DNA of 64,000 nucleotides, taken from positions 3,196-67,195 of the forward strand of contig SPAW01000011.1 of the NCBI GenBank assembly GCA_005239465.1, in the 5' to 3' direction. Within the stretch, counting starts at the first letter, position 1; the number at the start of each line of letters is the position of its first letter. The DNA comes from Nitrospira sp. Its GTDB lineage: Bacteria > Nitrospirota > Nitrospiria > Nitrospirales > Nitrospiraceae. Shown piece after piece: positions 46,209-54,015 of the stretch. The notes beneath the pieces are model-generated. The model saw only the letters and a program-made list of their open reading frames with translations. It did no database searches and was not told where the DNA came from. A program made the translations under genes and the position numbers.

Positions 46209-47339
46209 ATGGCCCATTCCTATACACCAGGGTTGACCGTCACCGACTGTGCCGTCATTTGGCGGCGGCGTCAGTTACCGCTCCCGGGAACGGTGCTGGT
46301 GAAGGCTGGCGATCGTGTCCAATCCAATCAGCCGGTGGCTCGGGCCGAATTGCCGGGCAAGGTCTACCCGCTCAATCTGGCGAATCAGCTGGGGGTCGCT
46401 CCCGATGAGATCAAGGAATACTTGATCAAGAAGGAAGGCGATGCCGTTCAGAAGGGTGAGATTCTTGCGGAGAACAAACCTCTGATCAAGTGGTTCAAAA
46501 CAGAAATTCGTTCGCCCGTGACCGGCAAGGTCGAATCGCTCTCGACGGTGACGGGGCAGGTGTTGTTGCGGGAACCGCCTCGCGTGCTCGAACTCCTTGG
46601 CTACGTGGATGGGACGATTGTGGAGATCCATCCCAATCAAGGTGTCACGGTCGAAACTACGTGCAGTTTGGTCCAAGGCATCTTTGGCATCGGCGGAGAA
46701 ACGTCGGGCGAGTTGGTTGTGGCCGTCACCTCTCCGGATGAGGCGCTGATGCCCACTCATCTGAAGCCAGACATGAAAGGCAAAATCGTCGTCGGCGGGT
46801 CGTTCTTGTCGGCTGAGACGATGGCGAAAGCGAAAGAGATTGACGTAGCGGGCCTCGTTGTCGGCGGCATTCATGACAAAGACTTGCGGACGTTGTTAGG
46901 CTATGATCTCGGCGTCGCGATCACCGGCACAGAACAGGTCGGCTTCACGTTGATCCTCACGGAAGGGTTCGGAACGATCCCGATGGCCCAGAAGACGTTC
47001 GCGCTGCTCTCCGCCCATACCGGTGAAAAGGCCTCGATCTCAGGCGCCACGCAGATCAGAGCCGGTGTCATTCGTCCAGAGATCATCATTCCACGGAGAG
47101 CAGGCAGCCTCACAGGAATTTCCACGGCGCTCCCTGAACGAGACGGTATCCAAATCGGAGATCCGGTGCGCATCATTCGCGATCCGCTGTTCGGGAAGAT
47201 CGGGGAGGTGTCGGCGCTGCCGTCAGACTTGCAGAAGATTCCGACCGAAAGCGAAGTGCGCGTGCTGGAAGTGAAGTTTGCCGACGGATCGCGCGCCGTC
47301 ATTCCCCGGGCCAACATCGAAGTGATCGAAGGATCTTAG
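46209..47339 (+). CDS. Conserved protein with barrel-sandwich and KOW-like regions (376 aa)
   Basis: The protein starts TPGLTVTDCAVIWRRRQLPL. Repeated 'VKAGDRVQSNQPVARAELPG' and 'VSSP..G.V' style segments (RSPVTGKVESLSTVTGQVLL) fit a biotin/lipoyl-like barrel-sandwich hybrid. The middle has a Rossmann-like GKIVVGGSFLSAETMAKAKE and GLVVGGIHDKDLRTLLGYDL. The C-terminus (IGDPVRIIRDPLFGKIGEVS, FADGSRAVIPRANIEVIE) resembles a KOW-type small barrel. No signal peptide or membrane helix is seen. I know no function. Its place directly after the MutL-like gene implies partnership. Confidence 0.68.
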   Translation: MAHSYTPGLTVTDCAVIWRRRQLPLPGTVLVKAGDRVQSNQPVARAELPGKVYPLNLANQLGVAPDEIKEYLIKKEGDAVQKGEILAENKPLIKWFKTEIRSPVTGKVESLSTVTGQVLLREPPRVLELLGYVDGTIVEIHPNQGVTVETTCSLVQGIFGIGGETSGELVVAVTSPDEALMPTHLKPDMKGKIVVGGSFLSAETMAKAKEIDVAGLVVGGIHDKDLRTLLGYDLGVAITGTEQVGFTLILTEGFGTIPMAQKTFALLSAHTGEKASISGATQIRAGVIRPEIIIPRRAGSLTGISTALPERDGIQIGDPVRIIRDPLFGKIGEVSALPSDLQKIPTESEVRVLEVKFADGSRAVIPRANIEVIEGS

Positions 47340-47340
47340 G

Positions 47341-47515
47341 CAGGGTGTTGAAAAAGACCGCCAGCTTTGTTCTCGCATCGCTCAGAGGCTCCAAGGGACT
47401 GGCTCCGGCATCGCCGGTGCCTGTCCCGCTATTCGACGGGGACAGTCGCCGGTCGGAAGTGCGACCGTCCCCTCGCTCGCTGCGGCCGCGCTGGACGGCC
47501 TTTTTGAACACCCTG
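47341..47515. repeat. Stop-codon-abutting palindromic repeat, copy 4, read into the next gene
   Basis: It begins 1 nt after the previous TAG with CAGGGTGTTGAAAAAG and ends CTTTTTGAACACCCTG. Compared with CAGGATG/CATCCTG in copies 3 and 5, both arms changed together (A-T to G-C). It contains the nested GGGGACAGTCGCC palindrome at 47438-47472. An open frame passes through it into the following gene. Confidence 0.85.
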
Positions 47516-47518
47516 ATT

Positions 47519-48763
47519 GTGGCTGTATTGGCAAACGTGCTGCTAGGCTGGTGCATGTTGATCGGCTCATCGTCGTTCGCGTTGGCTCAGGAGCCACTCT
47601 CGCTGCCTCACGGCTTTGAAGTATTTGATACACCCAGCGACGGAGGAGGCAGTCTCACAGTTATTTGGCCTCCCTCTCCCTCCGACTCGAAAGAGGTCCG
47701 CTACCAAGTTCTCTTGAGCGACGGAAAGAATATCTCCGATCCTTCCACCTTCAAAGTTGTCGCCGAATTTCCTGCGAACACGCGTTACATCGGAGAGTCC
47801 AAGTGGCCCTGGTGGACGAGACCAGCCGCACGAGACCAGCATCAATTCACGCTCAAGAGCGGCAAAGGAGTCGAGCTGACAAACGGCACCGCATACCATG
47901 TGGCCTTGGCGGTGGTGTCGGGTGACCTGCGTACATTCACGAGCGCCGTCCAGGCTACGCCCGAGCCGAATTGGATGAACTGGAACCAAATCAACAATCT
48001 ATTCTTGGCGCTGCTGTTCGGCGGGATCGTGTTCTACGCCATCAGTGTCGCCAAGAAGCGAGAGATATTTCTGCGGCGCATCCCCGGCCTGGATGCCGTG
48101 GACGAAGCGATCGGCCGGTCCACTGAGTTGGGTAAGCCGATCCTGTATCTCACCGGCGCCCACGACATGAGCGATCCCTCCACGATTGCGGCAGCGGTGA
48201 TTCTCGGGCGTGTGGCGAAGCGCGCAGCCGGTTACGAAACGAACCTGCTGGTGCCCCATCGCGACCCGATCACTATGGCGGTCTGCCAGGAGATCACCAA
48301 ACAGGCCTATCTCGAAGCGGGGAAGCCGGATCTGTTCAAAGAGGACGCAAACTTTTTCATCACGACGGATCAGTTCAGCTACACGGCGGCGGTCGATGGC
48401 ATCATGCTGCGGAAGAAGCCGGCCGCTAACTTTTTCATGGGCGCCTACTTCGCCGAGTCGCTGCTGCTCACCGAAACCGGTGCGAGTACGGGCGCCATCC
48501 AGATCGCCGGGACGGATTCCGATCACCAGCTTCCATTCTTTGTCACGACCTGCGATTACACCTTGATTGGGGAAGAACTCTATGCCGCGAGCGCCTATCT
48601 CTCACGAGAGCCGATTCAAGTCGGTACCTTGCGAGGGCAGGATATCGGCAAGGCCCTGATCCTCGGCGTGCTGGCCGTGGGAACCCTTCTCGCAACGGCA
48701 GGTGCGGTGCTCGATGCCCAGTGGCCTCAACTGTTTCTGGATGTCTTTAAGGATGTGAAATGA
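47519..48763 (+). CDS. Membrane protein of the MutL-like cluster, fibronectin-like periplasmic part (possibly DUF6754)
   Basis: The frame is open from 47345, but the first 55 or so codons are repeat copy 4. A GTG at 47519 (or TTG 47504) gives a good signal peptide ending in SFALAQEPLS. Next comes a fibronectin III-like domain (LTVIWPPSPSDSKEVRYQVL, ALAVVSGDLRTFTSAV), then a membrane helix (NNLFLALLFGGIVFYAISV). A cytoplasmic-looking domain follows (KPILYLTGAHDMSDPSTIAA, MLRKKPAANFFMGAYFAESL), then a C-terminal helix. About 415 aa. The family may be DUF6754; that name is from memory. The role is unknown, but both termini face different compartments. Confidence 0.68.
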   Translation: MAVLANVLLGWCMLIGSSSFALAQEPLSLPHGFEVFDTPSDGGGSLTVIWPPSPSDSKEVRYQVLLSDGKNISDPSTFKVVAEFPANTRYIGESKWPWWTRPAARDQHQFTLKSGKGVELTNGTAYHVALAVVSGDLRTFTSAVQATPEPNWMNWNQINNLFLALLFGGIVFYAISVAKKREIFLRRIPGLDAVDEAIGRSTELGKPILYLTGAHDMSDPSTIAAAVILGRVAKRAAGYETNLLVPHRDPITMAVCQEITKQAYLEAGKPDLFKEDANFFITTDQFSYTAAVDGIMLRKKPAANFFMGAYFAESLLLTETGASTGAIQIAGTDSDHQLPFFVTTCDYTLIGEELYAASAYLSREPIQVGTLRGQDIGKALILGVLAVGTLLATAGAVLDAQWPQLFLDVFKDVK

Positions 48764-49410
48764 TCTTTCTCCGCCGACAAATGCCGCTGCTGATCACGCT
48801 GATCACCGGACTGGTGTTCGCCGCACAGTACTACGTGCCTCACCCGGCCTCGGAACAGCTGCTGACGTCGGTGACGAAGTGGCTCCAGATCATCAGCGGG
48901 TTCGCGCTGATCTTAGGAGTGAGCAGCTTGTTCCATGTCCATGCAGTCAAGATCCGGCGCAAGGAAGCAGGGTGGGGCTATAGCTTCGTGCTCTATGCCG
49001 GCATGCTTAACACGATTGCGATCGGCCTCTGGGCCAACGGGAAAGAGGCAGTTGACGGCACGATGACGGCCTTCGGCTGGATCTACAACTACATGATGGT
49101 GCCGCTGCAAGGCACCATGTTCGCCATCCTTGCGTTCTTCATTGCCTCGGCCGCCTATCGCTCGTTCCGCGCAAGGAGTCGGGAAGCTGCGGTGCTCCTG
49201 GTGGCGGCGATCATCGTCATGATGGGGCGTGTGCCGCTGGGCGAGTACATCCTGCCGTTGAGCGGCGATGTGTCTCAATGGATCTTGAACGTGCTGAATG
49301 CCTCCGTGCGACGGGCCATTCTAATCGGGGTCAGCCTCGGCACCGTTGCGCTCTCATTCAAGATTATCTTCGGCGTCGAGCGATCGTACCTGGGCGGGGG
49401 GAAAGAGTAA
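48760..49410 (+). CDS. Polytopic membrane protein of the MutL-like cluster (216 aa)
   Basis: The ATG overlaps the preceding stop by 4 nt. There are six hydrophobic helices: LLITLITGLVFAAQYYV, WLQIISGFALILGVSSLF, YSFVLYAGMLNTIAIGLW, MVPLQGTMFAILAFFIASAA, AAVLLVAAIIVMMGRVPLG and ILIGVSLGTVALSFKIIFG. A cluster NGKEAVDGTMTAFGWIYN lies between helices 3 and 4. No transporter signature is recognised. The last residues (YLGGGKE) are encoded within the first unit of an 80-bp tandem duplication. The protein probably forms a membrane complex with the 220-aa protein downstream, which has a similar layout. Confidence 0.72.
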   Translation: MIFLRRQMPLLITLITGLVFAAQYYVPHPASEQLLTSVTKWLQIISGFALILGVSSLFHVHAVKIRRKEAGWGYSFVLYAGMLNTIAIGLWANGKEAVDGTMTAFGWIYNYMMVPLQGTMFAILAFFIASAAYRSFRARSREAAVLLVAAIIVMMGRVPLGEYILPLSGDVSQWILNVLNASVRRAILIGVSLGTVALSFKIIFGVERSYLGGGKE

Positions 49411-49550
49411 GGAAAAAGTGAAAAGTAAAAAGGCAAAAGTAGGCCCGACTTGCGAGGCCACGCCGTGACCTGGGCGGGGGCAAAGAGTAAGGAAAAAGTG
49501 AAAAGTAAAAAGGCAAAAGTAGGCCCGACTTGCGAGGTCACGCCGTGACC
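49391..49550 (+). repeat. Exact 80-bp tandem duplication across a gene junction
   Basis: Unit 1 is 49391-49470 and unit 2 is 49471-49550. They differ at only two positions (G/C at 49401 vs 49481; C/T at 49459 vs 49539). Each unit contains the end of the upstream gene, its stop region, an AAAAGTGAAAAGT word run and the GAGG...GTG start region of the downstream gene. The near identity means the duplication is recent. Confidence 0.93.
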
Positions 49551-50375
49551 TTCGCCGAGCGCATGCTCAAGATCGACCGGCGGATCATCTTTCTGGTGAT
49601 CGGGCTCTGCACATTACTGCCCTTGCTCTATCCCGTCGGCCTGCCGATTAATATTTCGCAGGAAGTGCGCGGTGTCTACGACTACATCGAATCGTTGCCG
49701 GAAGGCTCAGTCTTCCTATTATCCCTCGACTTCGATCCGGCCTCCAAGCCGGAATTGCATCCCCAGTCCATCGCGCTCCTACGCCATGCATTTCGAAAGA
49801 ATCTCCGCGTGATCGCCATGACCCTATGGGTCAGCGGCACCGGTTTGGCTGATCAGATCATCACCCAGGTGGCCAAGGAGATGGGCAAGGAGAGTGGGAA
49901 GGATTATGTGTTTCTTGGATGGAGCCCTGGGGGTACGGCGGTCATCATCAATATGGGGCAGGATCTGTACGGCGCGTTTCCCGCCGATTATAACGGCAAT
50001 CCGACCAAAGGACTGCCGGTGTTGCAGGGTGTGACCAACCTGCGCGATGTGAACTATGCCATCAGCCTGGGCGCGGGGAATCCGGGTGTCGAAGCTTGGT
50101 ATGTGTTCGGGAAGGATAAATACAAATTCGAACTCGGCGGCGGTTGCACCGGCGTCATGGCGCCGGGGCTGTATCCGCTGCTGCGGAGCGGGCAGATCAA
50201 CGGTCTGATCGGCGGCCTGCGGGGTGCGGCTGAATACGAAAGTCTCATCGGCCAGAAGGGCAAGGCCGTTGCCGGCATGGATGCACAGTCGGCGACCCAT
50301 CTTGCCATCATCGTGCTGGTCATCATCTGTAACGTGTTCTATCTGTCGCTGCGCAAGCAGAAAGGTCGCGGTTAA
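49545..50375 (+). CDS. Membrane-anchored protein of the MutL-like cluster (276 aa)
   Basis: GTG 49545 with GAGG at 49533 is chosen; a TTG at 49530 is also in frame. An N-terminal helix (RIIFLVIGLCTLLPLLYPVG) and a C-terminal helix (LAIIVLVIICNVFYLSLRK) bracket a soluble domain. Its features include SVFLLSLDFDPASKPELHPQ, LRVIAMTLWVSGTGLADQII, VFLGWSPGGTAVIINMGQDL and FELGGGCTGVMAPGLYPLL. The alternating strand-helix pattern suggests a Rossmann-like fold. It could be a periplasmic sensor or scaffolding domain. The start region is duplicated upstream (49391-49550). Confidence 0.7.
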   Translation: MTFAERMLKIDRRIIFLVIGLCTLLPLLYPVGLPINISQEVRGVYDYIESLPEGSVFLLSLDFDPASKPELHPQSIALLRHAFRKNLRVIAMTLWVSGTGLADQIITQVAKEMGKESGKDYVFLGWSPGGTAVIINMGQDLYGAFPADYNGNPTKGLPVLQGVTNLRDVNYAISLGAGNPGVEAWYVFGKDKYKFELGGGCTGVMAPGLYPLLRSGQINGLIGGLRGAAEYESLIGQKGKAVAGMDAQSATHLAIIVLVIICNVFYLSLRKQKGRG

Positions 50376-50476
50376 GGTCAAGGTCGCGGTTAAGGTCAAG
50401 GCTAAGGCTGAGGTTGAGGAAAACATGAAACTTGGTCTTTGCTGGAACTCATTCTCAACCTTAGCCTTGACCTTAA
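50376..50476. repeat. Word-type hairpin spacer (GGTTAAGGTCAAGG / CCTTGACCTTAACC)
   Basis: AAGGTCAAGGTCGCGGTTAA and GGCTAAGGCTGAGGTTGAGG on the left are complementary to CTCAACCTTAGCCTTGACC TTAACC on the right. The two arms enclose about 40 nt. The words recur at 51149-51278. Confidence 0.75.
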
Positions 50477-50485
50477 CCTGTAGCG

Positions 50486-51148
50486 GTGACTGATATGCCG
50501 ATTGAAACGATCATCGGGGCATGGGTGGCGACGGGGCTGACCCTCTTCATCTTTTCGTTGCATCTCATATGGAAGCCGATCGTCGAGGACAAGGAGTGGA
50601 CGCTCTTGATTCCAGTCGCCATCGGTCTGCTCATGTTGACGCGCTATGTGCCGAAAGCGGCATGGCTGTCCCGCTATGCCTTTGCCTTTATTGTGGGGGT
50701 GGGGTCGGGGTTGGCCATTCCGCGGACCATCTCGTCCTATATCCTGAAACAGATCGAGGATACGGTCCGTCCCTTAATGATGCTGGTACCGGGAGAAGGC
50801 GTGTCGTTCACCTGGAATCTGCTCAATCCTGCCAGCAGCTTGAACACCATCATCATTCTGGTCGGCGTCAGCTCCGTGCTGTTCTACTTCTTTTTCTCCG
50901 TTGAACATACAGGGGCGGGGAAAGCGGTGGCGCGCAATGGCATTCTGTTCCTCATGATCGCGTTCGGCGCCGCCTTCGGCTATACCGTGATGGCCCGTAT
51001 GTCGCTCTTGATCGGGCGGCTGACGGACTTGATCGAGTTCTCCGATGCGTCCTATGGCCGTCCCACCCTCTGGCTGCTGATTCTGACGATCGGGGCCCTG
51101 ATTTTCTTAAGCCGCCGGACCCAAGGCGAACCTCCTGAATCTCACTGA
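50486..51148 (+). CDS. Second polytopic membrane protein of the MutL-like cluster (220 aa)
   Basis: GTG 50486 or ATG 50495 starts a protein with six predicted helices (IIGAWVATGLTLFIFSLHLI, LLIPVAIGLLMLTRYVP, YAFAFIVGVGSGLAIPRTI, IIILVGVSSVLFYFFFS, GILFLMIAFGAAFGYTVMA, LWLLILTIGALIFLSRR). Loop 3 contains ISSYILKQIEDTVRPLM. The hydrophobic layout and length parallel the 216-aa protein, so the two may be distant paralogues or subunits of one complex. No substrate or function can be assigned. Confidence 0.72.
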   Translation: MTDMPIETIIGAWVATGLTLFIFSLHLIWKPIVEDKEWTLLIPVAIGLLMLTRYVPKAAWLSRYAFAFIVGVGSGLAIPRTISSYILKQIEDTVRPLMMLVPGEGVSFTWNLLNPASSLNTIIILVGVSSVLFYFFFSVEHTGAGKAVARNGILFLMIAFGAAFGYTVMARMSLLIGRLTDLIEFSDASYGRPTLWLLILTIGALIFLSRRTQGEPPESH

Positions 51149-51290
51149 GAGTAGGTTGAGGCTGAGGCTGAGCTGAGGAGAAGAAAGTAAGTTTCTCCCT
51201 GAACTTTAACCTCGACCTCGGCCTGTATCCGGAAGTTTTCTTATTTCTGCCTCGACCTTAGCCTTAACCTCAACCTTTTTCAGCCGGTTG
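51149..51290. repeat. Word-type hairpin spacer (GGTTGAGGCTGAGG / CCTTAGCCTTAACC)
   Basis: GAGTAGGTTGAGGCTGAGG and GCTGAGCTGAGGAG are followed by CTTTAACCTCGACCTCGGCC and GCCTCGACCTTAGCCTTAACC. It is a weaker, longer version of the 50376-50476 hairpin and lies before the Memo-like gene. Confidence 0.7.
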
Positions 51291-51315
51291 CAGCCTCTTC
51301 TGTCTCTCAAATACA

Positions 51316-52569
51316 ATGTCCTATATCATGACGACCAGCGCCGCCAAAGATCCCAAACAGTACCCGGTCCTGCGGAACCTCCAGTTCTCTCCCATTAAGA
51401 AAGGGGAGGAGCAGTACATTGTGCTCTGGGATCCGACCGGATTGGGGAAAGAGAAGCTGGTCCTTCCCCTGAACTACTTCTTCATCGTTCAGCATTTTGA
51501 CGGCGAGCATTCCCTACAAGATATCGGTGCTCTATACCTCAAACGGTTCGGCGAGTTTCTGATGCCGAATAAGATTGAGCAGCTTGTGGTGGATCTCGAC
51601 CAAAAACTGTTTCTGGAAGGCGATCGGGCCGAAGCGGCGCGGCAGCTAGCTCAGAACGAATATCGCCAAAGCCAGCTTCGGAAGGCCGCATTTGCCGGAC
51701 GCTGCTACGAAGCCGATGGGGCCAAACTTGCGAAGCAGATCGATGGATTCTTCTCATCAAAAGAGGGGCCGGATTTCAAGCCATCTGAAAATCAGGGCAA
51801 AAAGATCAAAGGGCTGGTCTCGCCCACCTACGACCTCAAGCAGGCCGGGCCGATCTATGCATGGGGCTATAAACAGCTGCAAGAGGCCGAGCAACCGGAT
51901 CTGTACGTAGTGCTAGGAACCGCCTATGCAGGGCTGGAATCCATCTTTGCGGTCACGGACAAAGACTTCGAAACTCCCTTGGGTGTCGTCGCCACCGACC
52001 AGGCGATTGTCGGGGCGCTGAAGGTCCAGATGCCGCAATGTTTTGCAGAAGATCACTGCCATCAAGCTGAGCATGCGATTGAATTCCAACTGCCGTTTCT
52101 CCAGCATCTGGTGGGCTCGAAGAAACGGATCACGATTGTGCCGATCTTGACCTCCTTCTCGGCATCGAGTCTGCGAGATGCGACCGTGCGTCAGTCCGTG
52201 GAGCAATTTCTGACAGGTCTGCGGGACCTGCTAGTCGCGTCAGGCCGAGACTATTGTGTGATTGCCGGAGCAGAACTGGCGCATCTTGGCATGCGGTATG
52301 GCGATTCAGCGCCACCGACCGACTTCTCGTTCCATCGGTCGATGCAACACGATCTCGAAATGTTGAAGCCGGTTGAAGAACTCAAGCCAGAAGAGTTTGC
52401 TGCCTATATCGTGAAGGAAAACGACCAGCGTCGCATTTCAGGATTCTCAACCATCTTTTCTTTGCTGCGGTTGATTCAGGCGGAAAAGGGGCAGGTGTTG
52501 CGCTACGACCGCGGGATCACCGACCAGTACAATTCGACCGTCACGTACGCCAGCATGTCGTTCTTTTGA
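51316..52569 (+). CDS. Memo-like protein (AmmeMemoRadiSam B family) with PqqD-like N-terminal extension
   Basis: The 417-aa protein has an extra N-terminal part of about 110 residues (LNYFFIVQHFDGEHSLQDIG, KIEQLVVDLDQKLFLEG) resembling a PqqD-like winged helix, then a Memo domain. The Memo metal/catalytic positions are altered. The usual PHAG is SPTYD (GLVSPTYDLKQAG), the EHSIEVQLPFLQ motif is EHAIEFQLPFLQ, and the final His/Tyr motif becomes IAGAELAHLG. So it may be catalytically dead or have changed chemistry. It follows the MutL-like cluster on the same strand. Confidence 0.72.
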   Translation: MSYIMTTSAAKDPKQYPVLRNLQFSPIKKGEEQYIVLWDPTGLGKEKLVLPLNYFFIVQHFDGEHSLQDIGALYLKRFGEFLMPNKIEQLVVDLDQKLFLEGDRAEAARQLAQNEYRQSQLRKAAFAGRCYEADGAKLAKQIDGFFSSKEGPDFKPSENQGKKIKGLVSPTYDLKQAGPIYAWGYKQLQEAEQPDLYVVLGTAYAGLESIFAVTDKDFETPLGVVATDQAIVGALKVQMPQCFAEDHCHQAEHAIEFQLPFLQHLVGSKKRITIVPILTSFSASSLRDATVRQSVEQFLTGLRDLLVASGRDYCVIAGAELAHLGMRYGDSAPPTDFSFHRSMQHDLEMLKPVEELKPEEFAAYIVKENDQRRISGFSTIFSLLRLIQAEKGQVLRYDRGITDQYNSTVTYASMSFF

Positions 52570-52670
52570 TAAGAGCGTATGGCTGATGGCTTGTAGCTGA
52601 TGGCACATGCCTCGGTCTTTTCTGTTTCGTGCCATTCGCCATACGCTATCAGCCATCAGCCCTTCAGCTA
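52570..52670. repeat. Word-type hairpin spacer (GCGTATGGCTGATGGC / GCCATACGCTATCAGCC)
   Basis: Left: GCGTATGGCTGATGGCTTGT, AGCTGATGGCAC. Right: GTGCCATTCGCCATACGC, TATCAGCCATCAGCC. It lies between convergent genes. The unit extends into the 3' end of the ppiB remnant and is matched by 53939-54015 next to the intact ppiB. Confidence 0.75.
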
Positions 52671-52925
52671 CTTCTTCACCATCACGGTCATCGTAATCGG
52701 TTCCAGCGGATTGTCGGCCTGGTCTCTTGCGGCGACGGCGATCTTGTCGATGACGTCGAGGCCTCGAAACACCTCCCCGAACACCGTGTAGCGCCGATCC
52801 AGACCGCTGTTATCTCCCACGCAAATAAAAAATTGTGAGCCGTTGTCGTTGAAGTCGCGGGTACTGTTGCTCTCGCGCAGCATCTTGGCCATGAAGACGG
52901 CGCCGTGCTTGTTCGGGCCGGATTG
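52668..52925 (-). pseudogene. 5'-truncated copy of the peptidyl-prolyl isomerase gene
   Basis: The minus-strand frame reads GPNKHGAVFMAKM, then ESNSTRDFNDNGSQFFICVG and DNSGLDRRYTVFGEVFRG, ending MTVMVKK at 52668. It matches the last 85-90 residues of the intact ppiB at 54016-54537 with only a few changes (HGAVF/RGAVS, GLDVIDKIAVA/GIEVIDKIAAA). The N-terminal half, with the FDGTTFHRIVPGF active-site region, is absent. The homology stops near 52925, just before the promoter of the higBA module. Confidence 0.82.
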
Positions 52926-52933
52926 GCCAGGGA

Positions 52934-52962
52934 TTGAGGATTATCATGGAGGTCGTTATAAT
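52934..52962 (+). promoter_or_regulatory. Promoter of the higBA module, apparently leaderless
   Basis: TTGAGG (52934-52939), 17 bp, TATAAT (52957-52962). The GTG of higB at 52970 lies 8 nt after the -10 box, so the transcript would begin at or next to the start codon. Confidence 0.65.
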
Positions 52963-52969
52963 CTAGCCC

Positions 52970-53264
52970 GTGATACGGTCGTTCCGTGGGCAAGGCACCG
53001 AGAACATCTTTGATTGGGAGCGATACATCCATTGCTCGAAGAACCTGTCCACGGAATTTGTGGCAAGTTGCGCGGAGGAAGCTCGATCAGGTCAATCGAG
53101 TTAGGGACCTCAGCGAGCTGGCTGTGCCAGGGGGGAATCGACTAGAACGGTTACGGGGAGACCGGGCCAGACACCACGGTATTCGGATCAACGATCAATA
53201 TCGAATTTGTTTCCGATGGGAGGCTGGAGATGCCTACGAAGTTGAGATCACGGACTATCACTAA
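52970..53264 (+). pseudogene. higB: Frameshifted HigB/RelE-type toxin
   Basis: GTG 52970 begins IRSFRGQGTENIFDW, the usual HigB start. The frame then fails. In the next frame the protein continues SDTSIARRTCPRNLWQVARR, NRLERLRGD and INDQYRICFRWEAGDAYEVE to TAA at 53264. Removing one T from GATTGGGAGC (near 53014-53023) restores FDGSDTSIARR, so a single-base insertion breaks the gene. The rest is full length and conserved. A toxin lost while the antitoxin is retained is plausible, as is a sequencing error. Confidence 0.8.
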
Positions 53265-53274
53265 GAGTCGGACT

Positions 53275-53622
53275 ATGGCGAGGCGGCGGGACCACTCGAA
53301 AGAGCTTGTCGGTCGTCGGTTGCCCCGTCATCGACCGCCCACCCGTCCCGGTGAGATGTTGCTGGAGGAGTTTGTTAGACCCCTCGACATTACTCAGTCG
53401 GAGCTGGCGTACCGTCTGGGCATTTCGTTTCCACGGCTCAACGAGATCATTCGAGGCAAGCGGGCGATCACCTCGGACACAGCTCTTCGACTGGCACGAG
53501 TCTTAGGGATGTCGGCGGACTTTTGGCTTGGATTACAGCTCGACTGGGACCTCTGGCACGCCATGCGCGGTTCGAAAGCGAATGAGATCGATCGGCTTGA
53601 ACCACTACGCACCTCGGCCTAA
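53275..53622 (+). CDS. higA: HigA-type XRE antitoxin
   Basis: ATG 53275 gives 115 aa; the frame opens earlier inside higB. The helix-turn-helix is clear: RPGEMLLEEFVRPLDITQSE, LAYRLGISFPRLNEIIRGKR and SDTALRLARVLGMSADFWLG, the last being the HigA signature. It normally neutralises HigB and represses the shared promoter. It starts 10 nt after higB. With higB broken it may act only as a repressor of itself. Confidence 0.9.
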   Translation: MARRRDHSKELVGRRLPRHRPPTRPGEMLLEEFVRPLDITQSELAYRLGISFPRLNEIIRGKRAITSDTALRLARVLGMSADFWLGLQLDWDLWHAMRGSKANEIDRLEPLRTSA

Positions 53623-53687
53623 TCAGCCCGTCCATCACGATCCATTCCGTCAACGCAGGGGGCAATTCTGTTCGTCAGGTTGAAAAT

Positions 53688-53885
53688 ATGATGATGGATG
53701 ACGATGTGTATCCTAGGTCAAAGACGGAAGTGCCTGCCAAGAAACTGAGCGCGTGTACTGCGAAGGCAGTCCAAGCCAACCCCCATCCAGATACTAGATT
53801 GTTGAACGCGGCCTATCGGGCGGCTCGGAAGGAACGTTGGCGGAAAGCTCTATGCAAGGACTGGAAACACATTGACGACGAATAA
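53688..53885 (+). CDS. Possible small protein after higA (65 aa)
   Basis: Three ATG codons begin the frame; no strong RBS is seen. The peptide is hydrophilic and basic at the end (AAYRAARKERWRKALCKDWK). It could be a module passenger gene or a chance frame. No family is recognised. Confidence 0.35.
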   Translation: MMMDDDVYPRSKTEVPAKKLSACTAKAVQANPHPDTRLLNAAYRAARKERWRKALCKDWKHIDDE

Positions 53886-53938
53886 TGGCTCAGGTAATCA
53901 GGATATTCCAGCGAGGGAGCACATGGCGGAAGGATCTG

Positions 53939-54015
53939 TCCTTTCGATTTCTTGCCAAAAGCCATCAGCCATAGGCTCTTCTCTCAGTAATTACCATACG
54001 CCATCAGCTCTTCAG
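53939..54015. repeat. Word-type hairpin spacer beside intact ppiB
   Basis: CCATCAGCCATAGGCTCTTC and TACGCCATCAGCTCTTCAGC words repeat the vocabulary of 52570-52670. Together with the adjoining ppiB end they form one of two direct repeats flanking the higBA module. Confidence 0.65.
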
